This document shows, in pieces, positions 16,170-25,785 of a stretch of DNA of 64,000 bases (its first letter is position 1; the number at the start of each line of letters is the position of its first letter). The stretch is from contig JALOTL010000013.1 of the NCBI GenBank assembly GCA_025457915.1, forward strand, positions 1-64,000, read 5' to 3'. Origin of the DNA: Spirochaetota bacterium (lineage in GTDB: Bacteria > Spirochaetota > UBA4802 > UBA5550). The translations under genes and the position numbers were made by a program. Under the pieces are notes generated by a model that saw only the letters and a list, made by a program, of their open reading frames with translations, was not told the DNA's origin and searched no databases.

Positions 16170-17528
16170 ATGGAGCCCGACAGGCTGCCTCCTCAGGATC
16201 TTGAGACCGAAGTCGCCTGTCTCGCATCAGCTCTCCTGAACAGGGAGGCGATGTACAAGGTAACAGAAATCCTCCAGCCGGAGGATTTCTATCTTGAAAA
16301 ACATCGCATGATTTACGGCGCGATCATAGATCTCGTAAACAAAAACCTGCCCATAGACCTCACCACGCTGAAGCAGAGGCTGACCGACCAGGGAAAATTC
16401 GAGAATATCGGCGGCGACCCAGCCCTCGTGGAGCTTTACAGGTCGGTTTCCACATCGGCCAACGCGGAATTCTACGCCCGGAGGATCAAGGAACTCTCCC
16501 TCAGAAGGAGGCTCATCGACGTGGCCACGGAATCCATCGAAAAGTGCTTCGACAGGTCCCGGGACACGGAAGAGCTGATCGACGATGTTGAAAAGAGCAT
16601 TTTCGAGGTCACTGAAAAAAGGATAACCACGGACTTCGAGCCGATCGACGACATACTTCACCGGACCCTTGAGAGCATCGGGAAATGGTACGAGACAAAA
16701 AGGGTCGTAACCGGAATAAGCTCGGGCTTCAGGGACCTCGACGAGCTTCTTACCGGGTTCCACGAATCCGAGCTGGTAATAATCGCAGCCAGGCCCGGCA
16801 TGGGCAAAACGGCCCTCGCCCTGAACATCATGAACCACATAGCCCTGAGGGAAAAAAAGCCCGTGCTTTTCTTCTCCCTCGAAATGCCGGCCACACAGCT
16901 GGGCATGAGGCTCCTCTGCATCGAATCCATGATAGACTCGCAAAGGGTCAGGACAGGCCATATAAGCTCCGAGGAGCTCAAGATACTTTTCCAGACATCC
17001 GGCAGGCTGGGGAAATCGCCCATATTCATAGACGACACGCCCTCCTCCACCATTCTCCAGATCAGGGCCAAGGCGAGGAGGATGTCCAAAAACCAGCCGA
17101 TAGGCGCCATAGTCGTGGATTACCTCCAGCTGATCTCCGGCAACTCCAGGGTAGACAGGCACCTACAGATAGCTGAAATATCAAGGTTCCTCAAACAGCT
17201 GGCGCGCGACCTGTCCGTTCCGGTGATAGCGCTCTCACAGCTGTCGCGCGCGGTCGAATCCAGGACCGACCAGATCCCCACCCTGGCCGATCTCAGGGAA
17301 TCCGGCGCCATAGAGCAGGACGCGGACGTCGTCATGTTCATCTACAGGGAGGAAAAGGTGAAAAAGGAATCCGAAAAAAAGGGCGTCGCCGACATCATTA
17401 TCGCGAAGCAAAGAAACGGCCCCGTGGGGACCATTTCCCTCAAGTTCTGGGAAAAATACACCAAGTTCGACAACCTGGAAAAAGTTCATTATTACGAAGA
17501 GACTTCGCCGGAGCATGAGCTACAGTAA
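16170..17528 (+). CDS. dnaB: Replicative DNA helicase DnaB
   Basis: Hexameric 5'-3' helicase that unwinds DNA at the replication fork. The N-terminal DnaG-interacting domain covers residues 1-150. The RecA-like motor has Walker A ARPGMGKT (207-214), Walker B-type IVVDYLQL (near 312) and LADLRESGAIEQDADV (about 372-387). Length 452 is typical, with no intein. It begins directly at the rplI stop and its last 14 bases overlap the MlaE permease gene, tying replication, translation and envelope genes in one transcript. Confidence 0.97.
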   Translation: MEPDRLPPQDLETEVACLASALLNREAMYKVTEILQPEDFYLEKHRMIYGAIIDLVNKNLPIDLTTLKQRLTDQGKFENIGGDPALVELYRSVSTSANAEFYARRIKELSLRRRLIDVATESIEKCFDRSRDTEELIDDVEKSIFEVTEKRITTDFEPIDDILHRTLESIGKWYETKRVVTGISSGFRDLDELLTGFHESELVIIAARPGMGKTALALNIMNHIALREKKPVLFFSLEMPATQLGMRLLCIESMIDSQRVRTGHISSEELKILFQTSGRLGKSPIFIDDTPSSTILQIRAKARRMSKNQPIGAIVVDYLQLISGNSRVDRHLQIAEISRFLKQLARDLSVPVIALSQLSRAVESRTDQIPTLADLRESGAIEQDADVVMFIYREEKVKKESEKKGVADIIIAKQRNGPVGTISLKFWEKYTKFDNLEKVHYYEETSPEHELQ

Positions 17529-18294
17529 TTTCAAAAACTTAACCGTGTCCTTTCTGGAGGGCGTGGGCGGGTATTTCCTTTTTTTCAAGGACACCGTCTC
17601 CTGGACCTTCCGACCGCCGTTCGACATCAAAAATATCATCGCCCAGATGCTCGAACTGGGCTACAAATCCCTCCCTGTGACCACGGTCACCCTTTTCTTC
17701 ACGGGAATGGTCATGGCATACCAGCTGGGGAGGGCCATGGACGCGCTCATGTCCGGTTCGTCGATATTCATCGGAAGCGCCGTAACCATCGCCATGTTCA
17801 GGGAGCTCTGCCCGGTCATCACCGCCCTTCTCCTGGCCGGCAGGGTCGGCTCATCGATCGCGGCGGAGATAGGAACAATGAAGGTCACGGAACAGATAGA
17901 CGCACTCAGGACCCTTTCCGCGGATCCGATCCAGTACCTCTCCGTGCCGAGGTTCATCGCCTGCCTGGTCATGACCCCGATGATAACGGTCATAACCGAC
18001 CTGGTCGGGGTGATGGGCGGCGCCTTCATCGCCTATTTCAAGCTTTCGATAACGCTTGAAAAATACATATCAAACATTCTGGATTACATAAGGCTCAGCG
18101 ATTTCCTTTCGGGACTGGCCAAATCGGTATTTTTCGGCGTCGAGATAGCCGTCATATCGTGCTACCAGGGATTCATGACCAGGGGAGGCGCCGAAGGCGT
18201 CGGCAGATCTACGATCCAGGCGGTCGTAAAGTCTTCAATGGCGATTCTCATATCGGATTATTTCTTGACCTATTTGATCAACTTCTTTGAATAA
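17515..18294 (+). CDS. MlaE-family ABC transporter permease
   Basis: A 259-residue inner-membrane permease of the MlaE/TTG2B type that moves phospholipids or related lipids between membranes with an ATPase (MlaF) and an MCE protein (MlaD). The signatures are ELCPVITALLLAGRVGSSIAAEIGTMKVTEQIDAL (about 103-137) and the FFGVEIAVISCYQGF segment near the C-terminus. No MlaF or MlaD gene is in the window, so partners must be encoded elsewhere. The start overlaps dnaB by 14 bases, implying coupled translation. Confidence 0.92.
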   Translation: MSYSNFKNLTVSFLEGVGGYFLFFKDTVSWTFRPPFDIKNIIAQMLELGYKSLPVTTVTLFFTGMVMAYQLGRAMDALMSGSSIFIGSAVTIAMFRELCPVITALLLAGRVGSSIAAEIGTMKVTEQIDALRTLSADPIQYLSVPRFIACLVMTPMITVITDLVGVMGGAFIAYFKLSITLEKYISNILDYIRLSDFLSGLAKSVFFGVEIAVISCYQGFMTRGGAEGVGRSTIQAVVKSSMAILISDYFLTYLINFFE

Positions 18295-18295
18295 C

Positions 18296-18946
18296 ATGAA
18301 AATGAAGCCTAAAAAAAATGATTTCATAAAGGCCCTGGCCGGGCTGAAAGTCAAAAAGCAGGTGGTGGAGGCCATCACCTCTCTCGACAGGGAAGCGTTC
18401 TTCGACCCCACGTTCAGAGACAGGGTATATTCCCTTGAACAGATCCCGATCGGGCTGGGCCAGAAAAGCGAAGACCCCATCATCCTTGCCAAGATGATAG
18501 ACAGGTTCTACCCGCACAAAAACTGGAAGGTACTCGAGGTCGGATCCGGTTCCGGCTTCTCGACGGCGGCGCTGGCTTCCCTGGTGAAGGAGGTCGTAAC
18601 GGTCGAATTCCACGAGGAGCTCGCGCTCTCGGCAAAGGAAAAGGTCATTTCCAACGGGCACAGGAATGTCAGGTTTTTTTCCGGTGACGCAACCGACCTC
18701 GGGGAAAAACTGGGCTCCTTCGACGGCATTATCATTTACGCCGCCTGCACCCAGACGCCTTTTTCCCTGGTCAGCCTTTTAAAGACCAACGGCGCCGCGG
18801 TATTCCCGATGGGGCCGCCCCACCAGCAGCAGATTACAAGGTTCGTAAACGCCCCATGCGAAGGGCTCGACATCAAAAACTTCAAATTTTTCGACTTCTG
18901 CTTTTTCGATTCCATCAAGGGAAAATACGGCTGGACCGAGAAGTAG
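18296..18946 (+). CDS. Protein-L-isoaspartate O-methyltransferase-like
   Basis: A 216-residue SAM-dependent methyltransferase of the PCMT family, which repairs isoaspartyl residues. The N-terminal segment (VVEAITSLDREAFFDP ... YSLEQIPIGLGQKSEDPIILAKM) matches the family lead-in, where an I-G-x-G-Q motif contacts substrate. Motif I is VLEVGSGSGFSTAAL (about 79-93). ATG 18296 follows the permease stop by one base. A TTG at 18287 overlapping that gene is possible. Last gene of the rpsF operon, followed by tandem hairpins. Confidence 0.85.
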   Translation: MKMKPKKNDFIKALAGLKVKKQVVEAITSLDREAFFDPTFRDRVYSLEQIPIGLGQKSEDPIILAKMIDRFYPHKNWKVLEVGSGSGFSTAALASLVKEVVTVEFHEELALSAKEKVISNGHRNVRFFSGDATDLGEKLGSFDGIIIYAACTQTPFSLVSLLKTNGAAVFPMGPPHQQQITRFVNAPCEGLDIKNFKFFDFCFFDSIKGKYGWTEK

Positions 18947-18953
18947 AAAAAAG

Positions 18954-18972
18954 CGGATGACCTGATCATCCG
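18954..18972. terminator. Terminator hairpin between convergent genes
   Basis: CGGATGA pairs with TCATCCG around a CCTGA loop, just after the methyltransferase stop. A second, weaker CCGGC/GCCGG hairpin with a T-rich loop follows at about 18982-19000. Together they separate the operon from the convergent peroxiredoxin gene. Confidence 0.55.
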
Positions 18973-19024
18973 GCGTTCCTGCCGGCAATTTTTTCGCCGG
19001 TTCTTTCATGCTGCCGGTCCGCGA

Positions 19025-19492
19025 TCAACCCTGCTTTTTTATCGACCTTATTACCGCCTCGATGTCCGGCACCTCTGGAATTTCATATACCCGGATGCTT
19101 TCGATAATGCCGTTTTCATCGATCAGGATGTTTGCCCTTCCCGATATGCCGGCCTTTTCAATGAACATGTCGAATTTTTTCGCGACATCGCCATGCGGCC
19201 AGAAATCCGCGAGCAGGTCCGTCTTTTCAATTCCGATGCTCTTTGCCCACGCGGATTTTGATGGTACGCTGTCCACGCTGACGCCAAGCGCCACGGTATT
19301 GAGCCCGTCGAAAACCCTTTTTTTATTTTCCAGGGTCCTCATCTGTATCTCGCATACCGAAGTCCAGGCCAGCGGGTGAAAGGAAACAAGGACTTTTTTC
19401 CCTTTCAGCGATGACAGCGATATTTCCTTGTCATCCTGGTTCTTAAGCGTGAAATCAGGGGCCATATCTCCGATCTTCAGTTTGTTCATCAT
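19025..19492 (-). CDS. AhpC/TSA-family peroxiredoxin, single-cysteine
   Basis: A thiol peroxidase of 155 residues with a thioredoxin fold that reduces hydroperoxides. The peroxidatic cysteine is Cys47 in HPLAWTSVCEIQM, matching the Pxxx(T/S)xxC motif. No other cysteine exists in the protein, so it must work as a 1-Cys enzyme or use an external thiol. The distal Arg is likely the one in SGRANILID. The start at 19492 is supported by a GGAGGCATG context on the minus strand. Monocistronic. Confidence 0.92.
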   Translation of the reverse strand: MMNKLKIGDMAPDFTLKNQDDKEISLSSLKGKKVLVSFHPLAWTSVCEIQMRTLENKKRVFDGLNTVALGVSVDSVPSKSAWAKSIGIEKTDLLADFWPHGDVAKKFDMFIEKAGISGRANILIDENGIIESIRVYEIPEVPDIEAVIRSIKKQG

Positions 19493-19680
19493 GCCTCCAT
19501 ACGGTAAGAATCCGTGATATCGAATTATTATATTATAATCAATATCCGCTCCCGAGTCAGGTTAATTTATCATTTTAAGGCATTAAAACGGCAGAATAAT
19601 TTAAAAAATTGTATGTTTGATGGATTTATTGAAGCAGTCCCGTATTTTGTTCCGGATTCAATCACGGAATTGAAAAACCG

Positions 19681-20016
19681 TCATCCGCCGTCCCGTTCCG
19701 TTTTTTTAACCTCGGGCTTGTAGCAGTATCCGCACCCGTGTATCAGGATCTTCGGTCCGGTGTCCGTATCGACCTGGGTCGCGTAGAGGACCTCGTACCT
19801 GGAGAGCCTTGTTGCGCATACCGGGCACATCCTCTCCCCGGGGTGCCTTTCGAGAAAGTTATTCTTCGCGACCGTCACGTTTTTAGGCTCAACGGACCGC
19901 GACGTTCCGCCGGAAAGCGACTTGATTTTCCCCTTGCCGGACTCGTAAGCCCTCAATATGTATATGAAAGCGATGAATCCTATGACCAGACCCAGGAAAT
20001 ACAGCAGGTAACTCAT
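19681..20016 (-). CDS. Membrane-anchored zinc-ribbon protein, 111 aa
   Basis: Residues 3-24 form one transmembrane helix, followed by a basic linker. A C-terminal domain has two knuckles, CPVC (near 64) and CGYC (near 95), spaced about 31 residues apart, as in a zinc ribbon. No family is recognised. It overlaps the methyltransferase gene by 4 bases (ATGA), so it is the last gene of the minus-strand envelope cluster. Zinc binding is inferred from the cysteines only. Confidence 0.7.
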   Translation of the reverse strand: MSYLLYFLGLVIGFIAFIYILRAYESGKGKIKSLSGGTSRSVEPKNVTVAKNNFLERHPGERMCPVCATRLSRYEVLYATQVDTDTGPKILIHGCGYCYKPEVKKTERDGG

Positions 20017-20786
20017 CGGCGCCCCGTCCTGGCCACAAAACTGATCATGACCGCGTCGTCCGCGGGCGGGGCCATTATGTAGTCGCCGTAAACGGAAACC
20101 AGCTCGAAATCCGCGGAATCAAGCGCGTTCTCTATCTCTCCCCTTGAATAAATCCTCTGCGCATGCGTCTCCTCATACCTGGACCCGTCGGATTCGGTGA
20201 AAACGAGATTCGAATAAATTATCCTTGAAGCGCGGTCGTATCGGTTGGTCCAGGATACGCTCCTGTTTCCGAGTTCGTAGAGGGACTTCTTCCCGTCGAA
20301 ATTTTCGTCGATGTTGTGTTCCGTGGTCACGTCGAACATGAAGACAGTGCCACGGTGCATCACACCCCTGACTGAACTGAAAAAATCCGAAAGCTCCCTG
20401 AAGTCCATCAGGTAATTCACCGTATCGTGAACCGAAAAAATAAAATCGGGTTTTTTCGCAAGATGAAACCTCGTCATATCAGCGCACATTATCCTGAAAT
20501 TTTTATACGCCCTCCTTGCGGCCACCCTCAGCATCTCCATAGACTTGTCAATCCCGTATATCTCATAACCGTCCCTGGAAAATTTCGCGCCGAAACGGCC
20601 TGTTCCGCAGCCTATCTCCAGCACGAGGCCCGGCCCGCCGGCGTACCTCTTCATCACCCTTTTTATAAACTCGTACCATTCATCGTAATCGACATGCCTC
20701 AGGAGATGATCGTAAACATCCGCCATCCTGGTGTAGGGTTCGGCTTTCATGCGGTCAATAACCCGGGACGGTCCCGGCCGGGACAT
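20013..20786 (-). CDS. Class I SAM-dependent methyltransferase
   Basis: 257 residues. Motif I LVLEIGCGTGRFGAKF (about 54-69) and the acidic post-I residue in YGIDKSMEML show a Rossmann methyltransferase of the Methyltransf_25/11 type. The later segment FMFDVTTEHN is typical of small-molecule or sugar methyltransferases. Acceptor unknown. Its place in a glycan or lipid-linked sugar cluster suggests a surface polysaccharide. The start at 20786 overlaps the upstream gene by 32 bases and has an AAGG site; ATG 20750 is the alternative. Confidence 0.85.
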   Translation of the reverse strand: MSRPGPSRVIDRMKAEPYTRMADVYDHLLRHVDYDEWYEFIKRVMKRYAGGPGLVLEIGCGTGRFGAKFSRDGYEIYGIDKSMEMLRVAARRAYKNFRIMCADMTRFHLAKKPDFIFSVHDTVNYLMDFRELSDFFSSVRGVMHRGTVFMFDVTTEHNIDENFDGKKSLYELGNRSVSWTNRYDRASRIIYSNLVFTESDGSRYEETHAQRIYSRGEIENALDSADFELVSVYGDYIMAPPADDAVMISFVARTGRR

Positions 20787-22569
20787 AAAACCTTATGAGC
20801 AGGGTACCGATGGAGGTGATTGAGATAAAGCTGCCGAGCGTCAGGATAATATAATACCAGGCCCTCTCAAGTCCGTATTTTTCAATTAAACCGAATCTGG
20901 AATTGCTGAAAAGAATATAAAATGACGGCAGAAACGGGATCAGGTATCTTCCCGACCAGCCGTATATGAACGACGATCCCGGAAGGTTCCAGGTAAGATA
21001 GATAACCGTGGAAACGTCTGCTATTCCCAGGACGACGAGCGATAAAAAAACAAGCCTTCGCCATGGAAGCATAAATGACCGCTTTCCTCCCTCAAAAAAA
21101 GCCACGAGTGCGATGATCCCGAGATAAACATCCAGATACAGCTTCCTCACCTGGGGGCTCAACCACCCCATGCGGCCCAGGGTATGCACGGCACTGAGCC
21201 CCTGTATCGAAATGTTGTTTAAAATGATCCCGATATACCCGAACGGATCGGAAAATATAAATGCGGTCTGATCCACGGGTGAAGAACCGTTCAGCGGCAC
21301 ATAAAGCTTATTTACGACTAGCGACCATGAAATCAGGAAGGCCGCACAGGAGGCCAGGTAAAGAGCCGCGGTCAGCAAGTATTTTTTCATGGAACCGAAC
21401 CTTGCCGGGCCGATCAAAAAATAGAGGGTAACGGGTATGATAAAATAGGCATTTTTTGAAAGAATCAGCGGAGCCGATATGATACAGAGAAAGCCAAGGA
21501 ACCTCTTCAAGTCAGTCACTTCATCTTCTGAGGCGGCCTCCCTGACCAGACATGAAAAGGCCAGAAAAGACAGGCCATTGGTCACCGCATCTGCCGAAAG
21601 CGATGCCGATTGATATACTGACATCGGGATAAAGGCAATCAGCACCATCGGCCACCTGAAGACGGGAATGATCCTTATGGATGCAAGCATCAAAATCACC
21701 CATGCGATAAAGTTGAAAATCCTTCCGAGGTACATCATCACAACCGGCGGAAAAGACAAAGCTTTACATGGAACCATGATCAGGGATTGAGGTGCGTAAG
21801 GCACCGGTGAATAGAGGGCCTGCGCAGGGAAAGGAAAAAAATATCTTTTATCCGCATCGAGCTTTCTCGAAAATTCAGGTATGATTCCGGATAAATCAAC
21901 CTTTGCCTCAAAATTGTTGTCTAAAAGATTTCCGCAGAGACTGGCTATAGAATGGACGAGGCTCTCAGGCAGATAATCACCAATATCGTTTCCCATTCTG
22001 CTGTTAATTATTTTTCCATCCGCTATCGAAAAAGCCCTCAAAAAATGGGAGAATTCATCCGGCGCGTGATACGGCGGATTTATAAAGACCAAAAGGAACC
22101 CGAAAACTGCCGCAAGAAAAAGAAACGACCTTTCAGGCGAATGAGCGCCCGACTGTCTTTTTATCAGCACCGCCATTAAAACATAAAAAAAAGACGCCCC
22201 CCAGAGGACGGGAAGAAACGGATTCACGGGGACGCCTGATATTTTAAAATGGAAGGGGTAGACTGCAGACAGAAGAAAGGGAACGTGAAAAAGCACCGCG
22301 TCACCAAGTACTATCCGCGGTCCATGGTCATGGACAAATGATATGATTCTTTTTAGAAGGATAAAATAAAACGGGCAGATGACTATCGCCAGGAGAATAG
22401 AAATGGCGATTTTAAACGGCATGTATTCATAATCTCCGCCCCTCCTGGCAAAATAGAGAAGAACGGATATCATCGGAAAAAGCATGGAAAGGAAGATCAA
22501 TGAAAAATAAAACCTGTTCGCGCCATTTAAATCAATGCTTTTAATCAGTTCTTTTATCGCTGTCTTCAT
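20755..22569 (-). CDS. DUF2142 polytopic membrane protein
   Basis: A 604-residue protein with about 13 hydrophobic segments. The first large loop has the motif NPPYHAPDEFSHFLRAF (about 162-178), the DUF2142 version of the acidic loop motif seen in lipid-linked-sugar glycosyltransferases of the GT-C type. A role as an undecaprenyl- or polyprenyl-phosphate-sugar-dependent glycosyltransferase is therefore plausible; the family is not characterised in detail. It lies between a UDP-galactopyranose-mutase-like gene and a methyltransferase on the same strand. Confidence 0.85.
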   Translation of the reverse strand: MKTAIKELIKSIDLNGANRFYFSLIFLSMLFPMISVLLYFARRGGDYEYMPFKIAISILLAIVICPFYFILLKRIISFVHDHGPRIVLGDAVLFHVPFLLSAVYPFHFKISGVPVNPFLPVLWGASFFYVLMAVLIKRQSGAHSPERSFLFLAAVFGFLLVFINPPYHAPDEFSHFLRAFSIADGKIINSRMGNDIGDYLPESLVHSIASLCGNLLDNNFEAKVDLSGIIPEFSRKLDADKRYFFPFPAQALYSPVPYAPQSLIMVPCKALSFPPVVMMYLGRIFNFIAWVILMLASIRIIPVFRWPMVLIAFIPMSVYQSASLSADAVTNGLSFLAFSCLVREAASEDEVTDLKRFLGFLCIISAPLILSKNAYFIIPVTLYFLIGPARFGSMKKYLLTAALYLASCAAFLISWSLVVNKLYVPLNGSSPVDQTAFIFSDPFGYIGIILNNISIQGLSAVHTLGRMGWLSPQVRKLYLDVYLGIIALVAFFEGGKRSFMLPWRRLVFLSLVVLGIADVSTVIYLTWNLPGSSFIYGWSGRYLIPFLPSFYILFSNSRFGLIEKYGLERAWYYIILTLGSFISITSIGTLLIRFYVPAGTVPGY

Positions 22570-22720
22570 CAGTCATAATCAACGCATAATAAGGTTTCAT
22601 TTAAACATGCAACCGCACCTGCCGCAAAAACCCATTCCGGATGATGATCATCCGTCTGTACGTCTCCATAATTCCGTTGCGAAACAAACAGGACTGAAAA
22701 CACGCCCTGTCCGCCCGGGG

Positions 22721-24142
22721 TCAGTAACTGAAGTTCCTGATCTCGTATTTGTAAATTGACTTCTTGTCCTTTTTCTTTAAAAAATTATCAGCGAGTTCGA
22801 AAGCCATCTCTATCGAATTATCCGCGTTGTTGTATCTGAAAATCCCGGTGCGCCCCAGGAGATATGAATGTTCGTCCTCGAGAAAATGCACGACCTTGTC
22901 GAGGTTTTCCTGATAATCCAGATCATAAAACGGATACGCGTACTTTAGCCGGTACACGAGTGTTGAATATACCTCGCCGCGTTTCAGGTAATCTACGCCG
23001 TATGCGTCCTCGAGGACCCTGTCCGAGATTTCCTTGTCGCTCATGCTCCAGATCTCGTCGTCCTCGTATGCCGTCACGTCAAAGCACACCGACGTCTTCC
23101 CCTCGGGGCACATCTTCGGCGACCAGTTCCTGAACTCGACCGCCCTGTTGAAGATTATCTCCTTGTCGGGGAAATAGAGCCAGTGGTCGTTGGAGATGTT
23201 CTTCCTGTTAAGAAAGGCGTACACGAATATTATGTCCATGTATTTCAGGCTGGAAAGGGTCTCCTCGAACTTTCTGTCCTTTCTGTCCTGGAGCGAGTAG
23301 TACGCGTGGAGCGGAATGGTGGATATCAGCGTCCCGTATTTTTTCGTGAATGTGCGTCCATTATGGCTGTAGGAAACTGTCCTCGATTTCCTGGATATTT
23401 TTTTAACAACGGCCGAACAGATCGTCTTCGCTCCATTTTTAATGGAAAAAGAATTCAGGGCGTCGGGCAGTTCCTGTATGCCTTTCAGGGGATAATAAAA
23501 AATCCCGCCGTCCGGCGCGAGGCTGTCGTCCTCTATCGAATATTTGCTGAAATCAAGGGTTACAATTTTCTTGATTATCCTTTTCAGAAGCTTTGCCATG
23601 TTCTCGCCCTGGAACCTCTGGTCAGCCCAGTCCGCCGCTATATCCGCGGGGTCGGTCCTCCATATCTTGGAGGTGTAGGGATAGCACATCACATCGTAGA
23701 GCCTCTTCCCGTAAAAATGTATGAACCAGTCCTTGTATGACCTGATTCGCTTCTTCCTGAAGACCTTTGTGACCAGGTTAAGCCCGAACGAAATGCCGCT
23801 TAAAAAGCTTTTCGTGACGGGCATGGCCCTGAGGAGGTTCTGTATTTCAAACGGGTACTTAAGGTACTTGTTGAACATGTAGATCCTGCTTTTCTTGATG
23901 TGCTTGTACATCTTGAGGCCTGGCAGGCTGAGGACCTCGTTTAAAAGGTCCTTGTTGTTTGAATGGAACCTGTGGGCGCAGAAGTCCAGGTAAAACCCGT
24001 TCTTGCGTATCGTCCTGGAAATTCCCCCGACCTGACCCTCCTTTTCCAGAAGCAGCACGGAATACCCGTTTTCAGTCATCCTCTTGGCGAAGGAAAGACC
24101 GGCGAGCCCGGCCCCCAGGACAATGAAATCATATTTTTCCAT
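22721..24142 (-). CDS. FAD-dependent UDP-galactopyranose-mutase-like oxidoreductase
   Basis: A 473-residue FAD protein. The dinucleotide motif VLGAGLAGLSFAKRM (about 8-22) and the EKEGQVGG (about 34-41) segment are seen, followed by an amine-oxidase/protoporphyrinogen-oxidase-like body with YPYTSKIW and a C-terminal FAD-contact region. The family includes UDP-galactopyranose mutase-like proteins of polysaccharide loci. Whether this one isomerises a nucleotide sugar or oxidises another substrate cannot be told. It overlaps the RmlD-like gene by 14 bases. Confidence 0.8.
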   Translation of the reverse strand: MEKYDFIVLGAGLAGLSFAKRMTENGYSVLLLEKEGQVGGISRTIRKNGFYLDFCAHRFHSNNKDLLNEVLSLPGLKMYKHIKKSRIYMFNKYLKYPFEIQNLLRAMPVTKSFLSGISFGLNLVTKVFRKKRIRSYKDWFIHFYGKRLYDVMCYPYTSKIWRTDPADIAADWADQRFQGENMAKLLKRIIKKIVTLDFSKYSIEDDSLAPDGGIFYYPLKGIQELPDALNSFSIKNGAKTICSAVVKKISRKSRTVSYSHNGRTFTKKYGTLISTIPLHAYYSLQDRKDRKFEETLSSLKYMDIIFVYAFLNRKNISNDHWLYFPDKEIIFNRAVEFRNWSPKMCPEGKTSVCFDVTAYEDDEIWSMSDKEISDRVLEDAYGVDYLKRGEVYSTLVYRLKYAYPFYDLDYQENLDKVVHFLEDEHSYLLGRTGIFRYNNADNSIEMAFELADNFLKKKDKKSIYKYEIRNFSY

Positions 24143-25043
24143 GATAATCTTCCTTGTATATTGAGCTGTATTCAGCCAGGCACTCCTTCCATTCCCTCAT
24201 GAAATTGATGTTTCTCGACTCGAGCTTCAGGTTGACCAGCTTCTCCGAATACGGCCGGACCACGAAATATTCGTCCTTGAAATAGTCAGATGAAACCTTT
24301 GTGACCTTTACATTATCCTCAAGTCCCAGCAGCCTTACAAATTCCCTGGCCACGTCAAGCCTGCTGCAGCTCCCGCCGCATACCTGGTTGTAAAGCCCGT
24401 AATATCCGGTCTGCAGCACCCTGAAAATCGACTCCGCGAAATTGTTCGTATAGGTCGGGGTGCCGAGTTTATCGTCAACCACGAAAAGCTCGTTCTTCCC
24501 CGCCTTTATCTGTCTGTATATTTTATTGATGAATTTCTTGTCTTTTTTAAGGCCGCCGCCCATCATCCAGCCGGCCCTGAATACGTAATACTTTGTGAGA
24601 TACCTTTCAACGAACTGCTCGCCGTGGTATTTTCCCTTAGCGTAATAGCTGAGCGGGTCCGGCCTGTCGAAGTCGGTGAATTCATCCTTTTCCCCGCCGA
24701 ATATCCCGGCGGTGCTGATGTATACCATGGTAGCATCGGTCCTCTTCGCCAGTATGGCGATGTTTTCGGTGCCGAGAGCGTTCGTTCTCCAGCAGTTGTC
24801 GATGTTCTTCTCGCAGTACTCGAGATCGGTCAGGGCCGCGAGATGAAGAATTATCTCGGGCTTGTAGTCCAAAACGACCTTTTCACAGTCCGAAATCTCC
24901 CTGACGTCCATCTTCCGGAGCCACGGCTCGTTGAGATCTATGTCGGTTGCCAGAACGTTTTTATAGTTCTCGGAAAAAACCCTGTAAACGGCCGATCCAA
25001 GCATGCCCCCGCAACCGGTAATAAGCACCCTTTCCTTTTTCAT
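24129..25043 (-). CDS. RmlD-family NAD(P)-dependent nucleotide-sugar reductase
   Basis: An extended SDR of 304 residues with the glycine motif ITGCGGMLGSAV (about 8-19), HLAALTDLEYCE and the catalytic YAKGK (Tyr...Lys). Overall order matches dTDP-4-dehydrorhamnose reductase (RmlD) and related NAD-dependent epimerases. No rmlA, rmlB or rmlC genes lie nearby, so the specific sugar is uncertain. A TTGACA hexamer at 25097-25102 (minus strand) lacks a good -10. It probably starts the transcript running down to the zinc-ribbon gene. Confidence 0.85.
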   Translation of the reverse strand: MKKERVLITGCGGMLGSAVYRVFSENYKNVLATDIDLNEPWLRKMDVREISDCEKVVLDYKPEIILHLAALTDLEYCEKNIDNCWRTNALGTENIAILAKRTDATMVYISTAGIFGGEKDEFTDFDRPDPLSYYAKGKYHGEQFVERYLTKYYVFRAGWMMGGGLKKDKKFINKIYRQIKAGKNELFVVDDKLGTPTYTNNFAESIFRVLQTGYYGLYNQVCGGSCSRLDVAREFVRLLGLEDNVKVTKVSSDYFKDEYFVVRPYSEKLVNLKLESRNINFMREWKECLAEYSSIYKEDYHGKI

Positions 25044-25106
25044 AAACTCATCCAGCTAATAATTTAATAATCCCGTAAATGAAATTTAAGTCCATATGTC
25101 AATAAT

Positions 25107-25565
25107 TTAATCCGCGGTCTTGTGAAAGAGCAGATATTTTTTGGCGAAAAAATTGAAAAAATACACTATCACGATTGTAGCGAGTTTCGACATCAGATAA
25201 TGAAGTCCCGCCAGGTCGGTGAACCCCCACATCAGCAGCGCGTTGAGACCGAGTCCGAGAAATCCGATCACGAGAAAAATGGTGAATTCGACGTGAACGG
25301 CATCGTATTTCCTGCGGCTGAATACCCACCTGATGGAAAGCAGGTAGTTGACTACATGACCCGTTAGATATGAAACAGAGGCCGATATAAGATAATATAC
25401 CAGAAAAACATCGGTGAGTGCGTACAGGATGCCGAAATCGAAAGCAAAGGCTATAACGCTCGTGACGCCGTTTCTTATAAACTGAACGAATACATTGTCG
25501 GACTTGTTTTTAAACAGTTCGTTGAAGTAATGAACGGGTCCCTTTTTTAATAATCTCGATTCCAT
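25107..25565 (-). CDS. GtrA-family membrane protein
   Basis: A 152-residue protein with four hydrophobic helices, matching GtrA, a proposed flippase for bactoprenol-linked sugars. The N-terminal segment FVQFIRNGVTSVIAFAFDFGILYALT (about 26-51) and the VNYLLSIRWVFSRRK segment (about 87-101) with its aromatic-basic end are family marks. First gene of the minus-strand envelope-glycan cluster. Confidence 0.9.
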   Translation of the reverse strand: MESRLLKKGPVHYFNELFKNKSDNVFVQFIRNGVTSVIAFAFDFGILYALTDVFLVYYLISASVSYLTGHVVNYLLSIRWVFSRRKYDAVHVEFTIFLVIGFLGLGLNALLMWGFTDLAGLHYLMSKLATIVIVYFFNFFAKKYLLFHKTAD

Positions 25566-25785
25566 TTTACGATTCCTGTTTCTCCGTCTGTTTTCAGCAA
25601 CGGCAATAAAAAAAGTTACCCAGTCAATTTAAATCTGCGGCCTTTCCTGTCTACCGGGATTTGACGCGCCCGGTTTGCCCTGCCGGCGGGATGATCTTCC
25701 TCATAAATCGCGATATCTGGCACGCTTTACGGCAGGCAACGGGCTTGCCTCATTATCAACAGTTGAAAAAAATGAATTTACTTAT

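Noticed and set aside
19514-19723. 69-residue plus-strand ORF
   Set aside because: No ribosome site, it overlaps the zinc-ribbon gene end, and it is built from AT-rich intergenic sequence.
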